This document shows, piece after piece, positions 55,324 through 63,449 of a DNA stretch of 64,000 nucleotides. Position 1 is the first letter of the stretch. Every line of letters begins with the position of its first letter. The DNA comes from a virus: positions 62,001-126,000 of the IMG/VR virus record IMGVR_UViG_3300036845_000721; one strand, written 5' to 3'. The position numbers and the translations under genes were made by a program. The notes under the pieces are model-generated. The model saw only the letters and a list, made by a program, of their open reading frames with translations, searched no databases and had not been told where the DNA came from.

Positions 55324-56031
55324 ATGGAAGATTCCGCGCGGGTGCTGGTCATCGTGCCGAGCCGGAACCGGTTTGACCGGCTGCAGTACATGCTGGGCGA
55401 GGCGCTGAGGCTGTCCGGCGGCGGCGCCGACTTCGCGGTCTGCACCGACGACGATGACCCGGCCCCGTACGGGGACTTGGTATCGGACCGGGTGGCCTGG
55501 TTCCACGGCCGCCGGAAGTCCATGTGCGCCTGGACCAACTACGCCGCCGCCCACCCGCGCGCCTGCCGGTACGGCTACCTGGCCTCATTCGGCGACGATC
55601 ACGTGCCGCGCACCCGCGGCTGGGACGGGGCACTGCCCGGCGCGATCGAGGAGGCGGGCGGCACCGGCATCGCCTACGGCGACGACCTGCACCAGGGCGG
55701 GGACCTGCCCACCGCCCCGGTGATCTCCCGCGACATCACCGACGCGCTCGGCTGGATGTGCCTGCCCGGGCTGGCGTCCAAGTACTGCGACGACGCGTGG
55801 AAGATCCTCGGCGGCGGGGCCGGCTGCCTGCTGTACGAGCCGGAGGTCGTCATCGAGCACGTGCACCCGGACGCGGGCAAGGCCCCGCAGGACGCGGTCT
55901 ACGTCGCCGGGAACGAGTCCTACCCCGATGACGGGCACGTGTTCCGGGCATGGACCCGGGCCGGGGCCGCCGCGGACACCGACCGGGTACGGCAGCTGAT
56001 GGCCGCCCGCCGCCGGGGGGTGCCGGCATGA
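55324..56031 (+). CDS. GT-A family glycosyltransferase-like protein
   Basis: 235 aa. VLVIVPSRNRFDRLQYMLGE, TDDDDP and FGDDHVPRTRGW, GYLASFGDDH fit a GT-A nucleotide-sugar fold with an acidic DxD-like centre. Later Trp and His residues (WMCLPGLA, EHVHPD) match phage glycosyltransferases. Likely transfers sugar to virion proteins, DNA or host surface; target unknown. Confidence 0.65.
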   Translation: MEDSARVLVIVPSRNRFDRLQYMLGEALRLSGGGADFAVCTDDDDPAPYGDLVSDRVAWFHGRRKSMCAWTNYAAAHPRACRYGYLASFGDDHVPRTRGWDGALPGAIEEAGGTGIAYGDDLHQGGDLPTAPVISRDITDALGWMCLPGLASKYCDDAWKILGGGAGCLLYEPEVVIEHVHPDAGKAPQDAVYVAGNESYPDDGHVFRAWTRAGAAADTDRVRQLMAARRRGVPA

Positions 56032-56573
56032 CCCTGCAGGCGCAGCACACCGCCCGGGCGGGCACCCGGTCGGACATCAGCGGCCACCTGGACTTCCTGT
56101 ACCGGGTCGCGAAGGGCCGCGCGGTGCTGGCCGAGCTCGGCGTCCGCGAGGGCAACTCCACCTGCGCCCTGCTGGCCGCGATCGAGGCAGCCGGCACCGG
56201 GCAGCTCTGGAGTGTCGACATCGCGCCGCCGGCCGTCCCGCAATCCTGGCAGGACCTGCCGTACTGGCACTTCCTGCAGGCCGACGACCTGTCCCGCCCG
56301 GCCCGCGCGCACATCCCGGGGCAGCTGGACCTGCTGTTCATCGACACCAGCCACAGCTACGATCACACCCTGGCCGAGCTGGCCGTCTACGCCCCGCGGG
56401 TCCGGCCCGGCGGCGTCATCTGCTGCCACGACACCTGCTGGGCGCCCGGCGACATCGAGCTGCGCGCCCCGGCCGGCCCGGTCGCCCAGGCGCTGGACAC
56501 CTGGTGCAGGATGAAGCGGCTGGAGTGGGAGAACCGGCCCGGCAGCTACGGCATGGGGGTGATCTGGCTGTGA
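56028..56573 (+). CDS. Class I SAM methyltransferase
   Basis: 181 aa. GRAVLAELGVREGNSTCALL (SAM motif I), SVDIAPP (motif II acidic), LDLLFIDTSHSYDHTLAELA and PGGVICCHD are characteristic of Methyltransf_24-type O-methyltransferases often linked to sugar modification. Coupled (ATGA) with the glycosyltransferase upstream. Confidence 0.7.
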   Translation: MTLQAQHTARAGTRSDISGHLDFLYRVAKGRAVLAELGVREGNSTCALLAAIEAAGTGQLWSVDIAPPAVPQSWQDLPYWHFLQADDLSRPARAHIPGQLDLLFIDTSHSYDHTLAELAVYAPRVRPGGVICCHDTCWAPGDIELRAPAGPVAQALDTWCRMKRLEWENRPGSYGMGVIWL

Positions 56574-56785
56574 CGGCGGAACAGCTGGGCGACCGGCACA
56601 AGTACACCGCGGTCTGCGAAGGCTTCTGCCCGGACTGCCTGGTCCGGATGATCCCGCTGCGCTACGCCGGCGGCGGCGCGATCGCCGGGCTCTGCAGAGT
56701 GTGCCGGACCGGCTGGCGGGCGGTCACGGCCGGGCTGGAGCCGGGCTGGGACGTGCGCAGCTTCCCGTCGCGGAGCGCCCGGTGA
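56570..56785 (+). CDS. Zinc-ribbon protein, 71 aa
   Basis: GTG overlapping the previous stop. CEGFCPDC and CRVC (17-50) form a zinc ribbon, with a beta hairpin tail. No family is recognised. Confidence 0.6.
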   Translation: MTAEQLGDRHKYTAVCEGFCPDCLVRMIPLRYAGGGAIAGLCRVCRTGWRAVTAGLEPGWDVRSFPSRSAR

Positions 56786-57048
56786 GCGCGCGGTACTGGG
56801 TGCTGATCTCCGACGAGCTGCTGGCCCGCGGGATCGCGTGGCCGGACGGGCTGCGGTTCGCTTCCCCGCCGGTCCTGCCGTCCCAGGGAACCGACGTGAT
56901 TACCGAGCCGCACGAGCTGCCGGGCATGACCTGGCGGCTGATCCAGGATGACGACGCGCCCGCCGAGCTGGAGGGCTGCCGGGTAGAGCTGGTCTTCCGG
57001 TCCGAGAGCGGCAGGCCCGTGCTGGCGGAACGGCGGGCAGCCTCGTGA
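56782..57048 (+). CDS. Hypothetical protein, 88 aa
   Basis: GTG overlapping the upstream stop. Alpha/beta (YWVLISDELLARGIAW, WRLIQDDDAPAELEGC). No family is recognised. Confidence 0.55.
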   Translation: MSARYWVLISDELLARGIAWPDGLRFASPPVLPSQGTDVITEPHELPGMTWRLIQDDDAPAELEGCRVELVFRSESGRPVLAERRAAS

Positions 57049-57665
57049 CCGCCCGGCAGCCGCCGAAGGTGTCGGTGATCACCCCCACCTGGCAGCGGCA
57101 CGAGCTGCTGACCGGCCGGTGCATCCCGAGCGTGCAGGCGCAGCTGCACCAGGCGGTGGAGCACATCGTGGTTTCCGACGGCCCGGACCCGGAGCTCAAG
57201 GGGATCCTGGCGCAGCCGCAGCCGCAGTCGCGGCGGCTGTGGTATCACGAGCTGCCCGTGCACGACGAGGCGCCGCACTGGGGCGGCCCGGCCCGGACAG
57301 CCGGCATCGAGCTGGCCGCCGGGGAGTTCATCACCTACTGCGACGACGACGACGCGCTGCGGCCGGAGCACTGCACGCTGCTGGCCGAAGCGCTCGATAA
57401 CCACCCGGACGCCGGGTTCGCGGTGTCCCGGATGCTGTCCCACCAGCCGGGCGGCGAGCTGACAATCGGCACCGGGCCGCTGGCCGGCGGCGACGTCGGA
57501 ACCCCGATGATCATGCACCGCCGGTCCGTGCTGGACACCGCCGGCTGGGGCGAGCCGGACCGGTTCGAGGACTGGAACCTGGTCTGGGCCTGGATCCGCG
57601 CCGGCATCGGCTATGTCCGGGTGCAGGCCGAGACCAGCGACGTCTGGCCGTCTATCTTCCGCTAG
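57045..57665 (+). CDS. Family 2 glycosyltransferase
   Basis: 206 aa. KVSVITPTWQRHELLTG (nucleotide-binding strand), VSDGPDPE, ITYCDDDDALRPEH (DxD) and a late EDWNLVWAWI with the catalytic-base type Asp are GT2 landmarks. Coupled to the gene upstream. It acts with the other glycosyltransferases of this block. Confidence 0.8.
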   Translation: MTARQPPKVSVITPTWQRHELLTGRCIPSVQAQLHQAVEHIVVSDGPDPELKGILAQPQPQSRRLWYHELPVHDEAPHWGGPARTAGIELAAGEFITYCDDDDALRPEHCTLLAEALDNHPDAGFAVSRMLSHQPGGELTIGTGPLAGGDVGTPMIMHRRSVLDTAGWGEPDRFEDWNLVWAWIRAGIGYVRVQAETSDVWPSIFR

Positions 57666-57674
57666 GAGACCGTC

Positions 57675-57944
57675 ATGACCATGCCGCCGCGCCCCGGCGA
57701 ACTGCTGGCCGCTGTCGATGAGGCGAACACGCTGCTCGCGGCCGGCCCGGCCACGATGGTCACCGGGCGGAACGGGCCGCTGGGGCTGTTCACCATCCGC
57801 ACCCCGACCACCACGCTGACCATCCAGCTGCCGCGGGCCGACATCCTCGCCTGGGCCGGGCTGCTCAGAGAGCTCGGCGACTCGATGGAAGACCGCTCCC
57901 CGCTGCTGGTCGCCAGCCCGAACACCGTGCTGCTGCGGCCGTGA
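57675..57944 (+). CDS. Hypothetical protein, 89 aa
   Basis: AGGAGACCGTC (SAS-like) precedes the ATG. Helix then beta hairpin (GLFTIRTPTTTLTIQL) and a helix. No family is recognised. Confidence 0.55.
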   Translation: MTMPPRPGELLAAVDEANTLLAAGPATMVTGRNGPLGLFTIRTPTTTLTIQLPRADILAWAGLLRELGDSMEDRSPLLVASPNTVLLRP

Positions 57945-58093
57945 AGTACAAGGTGACACTGTACTGGGACGGGCCGGTGTTCCGCGGCGAGGGGGCCGTC
58001 GCGGTGGAGGCCGACAGCGAGGGCGACGCGGTGCGCGAGGCGCTGGCCTATGCCGGGCTGCCGAAGATCGGGGAGGTGACTCCGCAGCCGTGA
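57941..58093 (+). CDS. Small hypothetical protein, 50 aa
   Basis: GTG overlapping the previous stop. Beta-rich MKYKVTLYWDGPVFRGE, ending GEVTPQP encoded by DNA repeated at the end of the next gene. Confidence 0.5.
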   Translation: MKYKVTLYWDGPVFRGEGAVAVEADSEGDAVREALAYAGLPKIGEVTPQP

Positions 58094-58248
58094 GAGACGA
58101 CCGCCAGGATGCCGCGTGCCTGCGTGGCGCAGCCCGGGTCCTGCGCGCCCGCGCACGGCGCGTCACGTTCGCGCTCCGGGTCATTATCCGTGTCCTGGAG
58201 CGGTCCGCGGACCGGATCGACGGCGGGGAGGTGACCCCGCAGCCGTGA
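58090..58248 (+). CDS. Small basic protein, 52 aa
   Basis: GTG overlapping the previous stop. Arg-rich helix (LRGAARVLRARARRVTFALR), ending GEVTPQP like the previous gene. The shared 24-base end (58070-58093 and 58225-58248) shows a local duplication. Confidence 0.45.
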   Translation: MRDDRQDAACLRGAARVLRARARRVTFALRVIIRVLERSADRIDGGEVTPQP

Positions 58249-58565
58249 ACGTGACGTGGTCGGTGAAGCCGGCTGCTGATTTCGGCACCGAGCCCGGTGA
58301 GCTGACCTTGCGGCCACTGAGCGGGTACCGGCCCGGCGACGGCCAGGTGGAAGTGCTGCGCGCCGACCGGGTCGTCTACATCGCCGACGAGATAATGAGC
58401 CTGATCCAGGACGGGGAGCTCCCGTGGGCGCAGCTGGTGCAGGAGAACCTGTGGGTCATCGGGTCGGTGCTGAAGATCCGCGGCCGGAACCGCCTGGTCA
58501 TCTACGTGATCACCGGGCACTGCGGCCCGCGGGTCAGTGCTTACCTTGCCGAGCAGCCGGACTAG
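58245..58565 (+). CDS. Hypothetical protein, 106 aa
   Basis: GTG overlapping the upstream stop. Alpha/beta (VEVLRADRVVYIADEIM, RNRLVIYVITGH). No family is recognised. Confidence 0.55.
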   Translation: MNVTWSVKPAADFGTEPGELTLRPLSGYRPGDGQVEVLRADRVVYIADEIMSLIQDGELPWAQLVQENLWVIGSVLKIRGRNRLVIYVITGHCGPRVSAYLAEQPD

Positions 58566-58599
58566 GAAGGGTCAGCGGAAACGCTGGTGATCAGCACTG

Positions 58600-58646
58600 A
58601 TGAAGATTTTCGCCGGGCATGACGGCGGATCCGGGTGCGCTTTTTT
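58600..58646 (+). other. Displaced N-terminus of the glycosyltransferase (frameshift at T6)
   Basis: ATG at 58600 encodes MKIFAGHDGGSGCA, the usual start of this GT family. After the T6 run at 58641-58646 the expected continuation FYRMRLP is in the frame used from 58619. One T fewer would join them. This may be a real frameshift, slippage or a sequencing error. Confidence 0.6.
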
Positions 58647-59635
58647 ACCGGATGCGCTTGCCGCTGGAGGAGCTGAACCGCCGGGACGGGTTCGAGGTCA
58701 CGTTCGCCGACGCCGGCGATGGCGACGGGTCCCGCCCGCCTGCCGTTACCCTGCGCGACCTGGAAGGCTACGACGTGATCACGGCGCAGCGGTGGAACAA
58801 GCACACCGGGCTGGAGGTGTGGCGGCGCGCCGGCGGCCCGCTGGCCAGGCGGGTCTACGAGCTGGACGACGACCTGTGGAATATCACGCCGGAGAACTGG
58901 CAGGCCTACCAGCTGTATAACCGCCCGGACATCCGCGACGCGGTGGAGCACGCCGCCGAGACCGCCGACCTGGTGACCGTGTCGACGGAGCCGCTGGCGG
59001 AGGTGCTGCGCGAGTTCAACCCGAACGTGGCGGTGCTGCCGAACTGCATCCCGGAATGGGTCACGAAGCTGCCCCGGAAGCAGCGCCGGCGCCCCCGGGT
59101 GGGCTGGCAGGGCGGCGCCAGCCACGGTATCGACATCGGCCAGGTGGCCGCCCCGGTGCGCCGGTTCCTGAAACGGTTCCCGGACTGGGACCTGCAGCTC
59201 AACGGGTCGGACTACCGGCCCACGGTCAAGGCCCCGGCAGGCCGGATGTTCTACGCGCCCTGGGTGCCGGTCTGGGAGAACCCGGAGAAGTACTACACCT
59301 CGGTCGACTTCGACATCGGGCTGTGCCCGCTGTACCCGACGAAGTTCTCCCGCGCCAAGTCCGCGATCAAGGCCCTGGAGTACGGCGCCCGCGGCATCCC
59401 GGTGATCGCGTCGGATATCGAGCCGTACGCCAGTGTCATCACGCACGGCACGGACGGGTTCCTGGTGCGCCGGGACCATGAGTGGCTGAAGTACCTGTCC
59501 GAGCTCGCCGCCGACGAGCAGCTGCGGGAGAAGATGGGCGCCGCCGCCCGCGAGATGGCCCGGCGGCACCTGATCGGCGACGGCGCGGACGCCTGGGCCG
59601 CCGCCTACACCGGGCTGTTCACCCGGCCGCGGTAA
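58619..59635 (+). CDS. GT4/GT-B glycosyltransferase, N-terminus frameshifted
   Basis: 338 aa as read from 58619. GYDVITAQRWNKHTGLEV, YELDDDLWNI, VSTEPLAEVLREF..VAVLPN, RVGWQGGASH, YYTSVDFDIGLCP, KSAIKALEYGARGIPVIAS and a HGTDGFLV loop form a GT-B donor-binding half like GT4. The true N-terminus (MKIFAGHDGG) is one frame off at 58600 (see separate entry), so expression of the full protein depends on slippage unless the sequence has an error. Confidence 0.75.
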   Translation: MTADPGALFYRMRLPLEELNRRDGFEVTFADAGDGDGSRPPAVTLRDLEGYDVITAQRWNKHTGLEVWRRAGGPLARRVYELDDDLWNITPENWQAYQLYNRPDIRDAVEHAAETADLVTVSTEPLAEVLREFNPNVAVLPNCIPEWVTKLPRKQRRRPRVGWQGGASHGIDIGQVAAPVRRFLKRFPDWDLQLNGSDYRPTVKAPAGRMFYAPWVPVWENPEKYYTSVDFDIGLCPLYPTKFSRAKSAIKALEYGARGIPVIASDIEPYASVITHGTDGFLVRRDHEWLKYLSELAADEQLREKMGAAAREMARRHLIGDGADAWAAAYTGLFTRPR

Positions 59636-59664
59636 ACTGAACCCGCAGGTGAGGAGGGTTTTTC

Positions 59665-60303
59665 ATGGGCGAGAACAGCGGCGGGTGGATGCAGGGCCTG
59701 TTCCGGACCGGGCCGGGCGGTGAGCTGCCGGCCGTCGCGGTGACCCGGCTGCCCCCGGAGCTGGAACAGCAGCAGCGCCGGGCTGCCCCGCCGAAGCCGG
59801 AGCCGGCGCTGCCGTCCGAGCCCGGGTTCGGCGGCGCGCCCGGCGACCCGGATTTCGTTGCCGGGTCGGTGACCGGGTACCGGTGGTGGGCGACGACCGG
59901 GGACGGGGTGCTGCTCGGCATGCACGCTTCCTGGACGGACGGCGAGAACACCGCCCGCTGCCTGGCTGTCCAGCAGGGCGCGTCTCCCCAGGCGGGCAGG
60001 CATTCCGATGCCGAGGTGCCGGCCAGGGGCTGCGGCTGCGGGTTCTACGCCTGGTGGACGGTGCAGCCGCGGTACGCGACCGGGTCGCTGCTGCCGGTCC
60101 TCGGCGTGATCGAGGGCTACGGCCGGACCCGGACCGGGAGCAAGGGGTTCCGCTGCGCGAAGGCGCGGATCCTGGCGCTGTGCCCGTCCTGGGACGAGCC
60201 GGAGGCTGCCATGGCCGTCATCATGGCCTACCCCGCCGCCAGGGTGTACCGGCAGCCGGGCGCGATGCTGGCCGAGTTCCCGCCCGACCCGAACTACCCG
60301 TAG
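59665..60303 (+). CDS. Hypothetical protein, 212 aa
   Basis: GTGAGGAGGGTTTTTC precedes the ATG. After a Pro-rich N-terminal third, the domain VPARGCGCGFYAWW, LPVLGVIEGYGRT, KGFRCAKARILALCPSW is a recurring actinobacterial module of unknown function with three to four Cys. It is the last gene before the terminator. Confidence 0.6.
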   Translation: MGENSGGWMQGLFRTGPGGELPAVAVTRLPPELEQQQRRAAPPKPEPALPSEPGFGGAPGDPDFVAGSVTGYRWWATTGDGVLLGMHASWTDGENTARCLAVQQGASPQAGRHSDAEVPARGCGCGFYAWWTVQPRYATGSLLPVLGVIEGYGRTRTGSKGFRCAKARILALCPSWDEPEAAMAVIMAYPAARVYRQPGAMLAEFPPDPNYP

Positions 60304-60312
60304 ACGGCCGGA

Positions 60313-60355
60313 AAGGCCCCGGTTCCCGCGAGCGGTTGTACGGGAGCGGGGCCTT
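60313..60355 (+). terminator. Terminator hairpin after the glycosylation block
   Basis: AAGGCCCC...CCCG and CGGGAGCGGGGCCTT pair around a 12-nt loop with a short mismatch, 10 bp after the stop at 60303. Confidence 0.7.
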
Positions 60356-60709
60356 CCTGGATTGATCCGCCAGCTAAGCGGTTTCGGTTGTAGCGTCATG
60401 ATACACGGCGGGTTACCGGATGGCTACACCTAGACACGGCCCGGCAGCGGAACGTATCCTGCCGATGGCCCTCGGTAATCCTGCCCGGGGCTAGACGGCC
60501 TCTTTGCATGGCGTACTCACCGGCCCGTGGGGCGTCATCGCGGTGATGCTTTCTGTTTTGCCAGCAGTACAGCACGACTCTTTCCTGCGCGGCGGCCCGG
60601 GGACGCACGGCCCCCCGGCCGCCGCGTGGCATTCCGGCCAGAGGGGAGCGGTCATGATCATCCACTGCTAGGCATTCCCAGACAGTAATCAGATGGTTAC
60701 TATCGGTTC
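60356..60709. other. Non-coding gap after the terminator
   Basis: About 350 bp with no convincing gene. It ends with CAGTAATCAGATGGTTACTATCG, where a TACTAT -10-like hexamer (60698-60703) is 6 bp before the ATG at 60710, so the next gene may have a leaderless transcript. Otherwise nothing is recognised. Confidence 0.5.
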
Positions 60710-61489
60710 ATGAACGAGTCGACACAGTGGCTGAGTGACGCGGCGGTCGCGCCTGCCCTGCCCGCCTTGCTGTCCGGCCTGGTCCGTCAGCTGCGGGTGT
60801 ACCTCAACTCCGGCTGGCCGGCTTTCGACCGGCTGGCCGCGATCCGCGAGGAGCTGGACGGCCTCGCGCCGCCGCCGCCGCCGGACCCGGATACCGGCGG
60901 CCCGGTCTACGGCCGGGACCTGATCGGGCAGCTGCTGGCGACGAGCACCAGCCCGGCCACCATGCTGTTCTCCGCGATCGCGGGCGCGCCGGTCAGCTTC
61001 GCGGTGTGGACGGACGGCTGCGTGCAGCTGACCGGCGAGCAGTGCAAAAGCCTGGACGCCGAGCCGGGCACCTGGGCGGAGCACCGCCGCGGCACCTTCA
61101 AGCTGGACGGCCGGGTGCTCGCCGACGTGACCTCGGACGTGATCACGAGCCGGATGCCGTCCGCCGCGGTCGCCCGCCTGGAAGCGGGCACCCCGCTGGG
61201 CGCCGTGCTGGCCGCCATCGGCCGCCGTGAGCCGCTGTCGGTGCTGCCGTGGGGCGGCGGCCTGGTGTCGTCCGCGCGGATGTGGACTACGGGCCACGGG
61301 GGCAGGCGGCCGGAGCGGGTCGCGCTCGCCGAGGAGACCGTCCACCCCTGGTTCTGCCAGCGGGTGCCGGACCCGGACGTGCTACTGCAGCGGACGGGCG
61401 GCGCCGAGGAAACGCAGGTAGCGGAACAGGTCCATGATCGCCTCGTTGCGGGACAGCCCGAACCCGCCGCGGCCGGCGTGCAGGTCTGA
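60710..61489 (+). CDS. Hypothetical protein, weakly chorismate lyase-like
   Basis: 259 aa. Residues about 100-180 (PVSFAVWTDGCVQL, DVTSDVITSRMPSAAVARLE, PLGAVLAAIGRREPLSVLPW) recall the UbiC/UTRA-type fold of chorismate lyases. The reading frame overlaps the opposite-strand gene by 108 bp. No Shine-Dalgarno; the -10-like TACTAT just upstream supports a leaderless start. Confidence 0.5.
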   Translation: MNESTQWLSDAAVAPALPALLSGLVRQLRVYLNSGWPAFDRLAAIREELDGLAPPPPPDPDTGGPVYGRDLIGQLLATSTSPATMLFSAIAGAPVSFAVWTDGCVQLTGEQCKSLDAEPGTWAEHRRGTFKLDGRVLADVTSDVITSRMPSAAVARLEAGTPLGAVLAAIGRREPLSVLPWGGGLVSSARMWTTGHGGRRPERVALAEETVHPWFCQRVPDPDVLLQRTGGAEETQVAEQVHDRLVAGQPEPAAAGVQV

Positions 61490-61654
61490 TCCCTTCGTGG
61501 CGGCCACGTACAGCTTCGGTCCCCCGCCGCTGCGGGCCAGCCGGGCGGTCTCGATGTGCAGCCCGCCGATCACGACCGGCTCGAATACCCGGTCTGTCTG
61601 CAGCGGCAGCAGCGGGGTAACCACGGGCCGGGTGACGTCGTTGTCACCGTCCAT
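61382..61654 (-). CDS. Hypothetical protein, 90 aa
   Basis: The ATG at 61654 lies just downstream of P2, whose right arm gives GGAAAATC as a weak ribosome-binding site. Alpha/beta (VFEPVVIGGLHIETARLA) with an Arg/Leu helical end. Its control signal links it to the distant left arm. Confidence 0.55.
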   Translation of the reverse strand: MDGDNDVTRPVVTPLLPLQTDRVFEPVVIGGLHIETARLARSGGGPKLYVAATKGSDLHAGRGGFGLSRNEAIMDLFRYLRFLGAARPLQ

Positions 61655-61984
61655 GATTTTCCGATCGATCGGAAGTCCTGCATCCGGGGACCCGGCCCGG
61701 GGTCACTCGGCAGTAACCCTGCTGGTGCTGGGGCCGCCGTCCCGTGTCCGGGACGTGCGGGCCGCCGGCCGGCTTCGCCCTGGGGCGCCCCGGCGGGTCC
61801 TCCGTCGTGCTGTCCCCCAATGCAACAGCCCGGGCGCCAGGTGCCGGGCGCACGACCCGGCGGCTGCTTCCCCTGCCCGGTGCCCTGGCAGGTGCTGTCA
61901 TCGTAACGGGCCGCAGGCGGGACGTCACGCAGGGCCGCGGCGTGTCCCGGCCTGTTCCGCGCCCGGCCGGGGTAGGGTGGCCCG
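61655..61984. other. Divergent promoter-type gap
   Basis: 330 bp between the minus-strand gene and the plus-strand gene at 61985. Includes P2 at 61659. The rest is GC-rich with a possible -10 near GTAGGGT just before 61985. No gene is supported here. Confidence 0.45.
61659..61674. repeat. P2 palindrome, right-arm copy
   Basis: TTCCGATCGATCGGAA, perfectly symmetric, 5 bp upstream of the minus-strand ATG at 61654. It is about 42 kb from the nearest left-arm copy. Confidence 0.75.
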
Positions 61985-62299
61985 GTGCCCGTTAGCTGGA
62001 ACGGCCGCCGCCCGGTCAAGGCCCCGCAGTGGAGTCTCCGGGGCCTGGGCGCGCTGTTCGCTCCCGCGGGCGCGGCCACGGCGCTGTGCTCCCCGGCGGT
62101 CCTGCGGCGGGACGCCGCCTGGTGGGAGGAGGCGGCGCGGACGGCCTGCAACCCGCGGCTGGCCGCCCTGGCGGCCGGGACGGCGGCGGAGTACCGCGCC
62201 GCGGCGGACCGGTACGAGGAATGGCTGCGCTGGCTGGGATCCGCGGCTGGACACCCGGCGCCCGCCACTGTTAGTCTCAGACCGATTACTGAGAGCTAG
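61985..62299 (+). CDS. Hypothetical protein, 104 aa
   Basis: GTG start, no Shine-Dalgarno (possible leaderless). Helical (AWWEEAARTACNPRLAALAAG, ADRYEEWLRWLG). No family is recognised. Confidence 0.5.
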   Translation: MPVSWNGRRPVKAPQWSLRGLGALFAPAGAATALCSPAVLRRDAAWWEEAARTACNPRLAALAAGTAAEYRAAADRYEEWLRWLGSAAGHPAPATVSLRPITES

Positions 62300-62311
62300 C
62301 TAGGAGCCTCG

Positions 62312-62956
62312 ATGACCGACACCCCGCTGCTCGAAACCCCGGTGAGCAGGCGCAGCCTCCTGCGCGGCGCGGTCGCGGGAGCGGGGGGCCTGACCCTCGC
62401 CAGCCTCGGCCTTGCGGTCACGGGCAAGACCGCCCGCGCGTCCAGCCTCTACTCGATCCAGGCCGACTGGGCCTGGTGCTCGCTCTGCTCCCAGGCGTAT
62501 TACGCCACCGGGGCGTTCCGCGGCTCCGGGGACTGCCCGAAGCAGCCCGGCGACGGGCACGCCGCCCCCGGCTGGCACTACTCGATGGTCTACGGTCAGG
62601 GCACGACCGGCGGCCTGCCCGGCACCCCCGGTTACCAGAACGGCTGGCGCTGGTGCCAGTACTGCTACTCGCCCTACTGGCCCGGCACCAACGCGGGCGG
62701 CCAGTGCGTCGCCAGCCGCGGCAACGGCTCGCATTCTCCCGGCGCGTCGTTCAGCTACGCGATGCCGGTCGGGCTGCCCGGCGGCTACCAGGGCGGCTGG
62801 TCGCCCTGCGCCGCCTGCTCCACCCTGTACCACTCCGGCTCCGGCTCCGGCACCGACTGGGGCTACTGCTACGTCAACGCCAACCGCTTCGGCGGCAAGG
62901 TGAGCCACAGTCACAACGGCAGCTGGCCGTACGTGCTGATCGTCAACTCAACCTGA
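62312..62956 (+). CDS. Tat-exported Trp/Cys repeat protein
   Basis: 214 aa. AGGAGCCTCG precedes the ATG. A twin-arginine signal (SRRSLLRG at 12-19, then a hydrophobic stretch and ARA) leads to three repeats of about 50 residues, each beginning GWxxC..C (DWAWCSLC, GWRWCQYC, GWSPCAAC) and ending with H, Gly and a short beta strand. Such repeats occur in secreted actinobacterial proteins. It is likely exported to the cell surface or medium; the role is unknown. Confidence 0.7.
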   Translation: MTDTPLLETPVSRRSLLRGAVAGAGGLTLASLGLAVTGKTARASSLYSIQADWAWCSLCSQAYYATGAFRGSGDCPKQPGDGHAAPGWHYSMVYGQGTTGGLPGTPGYQNGWRWCQYCYSPYWPGTNAGGQCVASRGNGSHSPGASFSYAMPVGLPGGYQGGWSPCAACSTLYHSGSGSGTDWGYCYVNANRFGGKVSHSHNGSWPYVLIVNST

Positions 62957-63178
62957 CCCGTGCAGGATCACGCCGTGCTCCCAGGCGGCCCGCCTGATCC
63001 GGCGGCGCATCACCGCGATCACCGCGTCCGCCTCCCAGGAGTCCAGCTGGTCCAGCTGCACCAGGTGCCCGCGAACCGACGGGTGGCCGATCAGGTGCCA
63101 GGCCTGCCGGACGTGCGCCGGGCTGTCCAGCGGCATCGCGTCCAGCCAGCCCGGCACGGTGACGCCGGCCCGGCCCAT
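62948..63178 (-). CDS. Hypothetical protein, 76 aa
   Basis: Overlaps the end of the Tat protein gene by 9 bp (convergent). Helical (SPAHVRQAWHLIGHPSVRGH) with an Arg-rich end. Probably in an operon with the next gene upstream. Confidence 0.55.
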   Translation of the reverse strand: MGRAGVTVPGWLDAMPLDSPAHVRQAWHLIGHPSVRGHLVQLDQLDSWEADAVIAVMRRRIRRAAWEHGVILHGSG

Positions 63179-63182
63179 GATG

Positions 63183-63395
63183 TCACCGGCCCGCGGCCCG
63201 GCCGGCGATCCGCCGCATCGGGTGGTGCCGGCCGTACAGCCGGGTGACTTCCAGGTGGTCCGCGATGTCCGGTACCCCGGCCGCGATCCCGCAGGCCTTA
63301 CCGATCGCCGCGGGCAGGCTGGCGGCCTGCACGCCGAACGTCATGATGCCGCCGTTCGGGTAGGTGACGCGCGCCTGCCACTGCCGGGTCTTCAT
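63183..63395 (-). CDS. Hypothetical protein, 70 aa
   Basis: GGAGGGAACGGTC precedes the ATG at 63395. Longer in-frame extensions lack a start signal. MKTRQWQARVTYPNGGIMTF then a helix: a short double-psi or beta-alpha unit seen in phage proteins. No function is recognised. Confidence 0.55.
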   Translation of the reverse strand: MKTRQWQARVTYPNGGIMTFGVQAASLPAAIGKACGIAAGVPDIADHLEVTRLYGRHHPMRRIAGRAAGR

Positions 63396-63419
63396 GACCG
63401 TTCCCTCCGGGTACAGCAA

Positions 63420-63449
63420 GACCCCGGACGGTGTCGGCCATCCGGGGTC
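63420..63449 (-). terminator. Terminator hairpin after the Ro-like gene
   Basis: GACCCCGGA (63420-63428) and TCCGGGGTC (63441-63449) pair with a 12-nt loop. On the minus strand a TTGCTGT follows. Confidence 0.65.

Noticed and set aside
58636-58650. Programmed -1 frameshift at a U-UUU-UUA-type heptamer
   Set aside because: The heptamer is in the right phase, but a -1 shift does not lead to the conserved frame; a +1 shift or loss of one T is needed.
60396-60665. 89-aa minus-strand frame in the gap after the terminator
   Set aside because: No ribosome-binding site, mixed composition without domains; left as non-coding.
61644-61928. 94-aa minus-strand frame
   Set aside because: Overlaps the start and P2 site of the gene at 61382-61654 and is Arg/Pro-rich without support.
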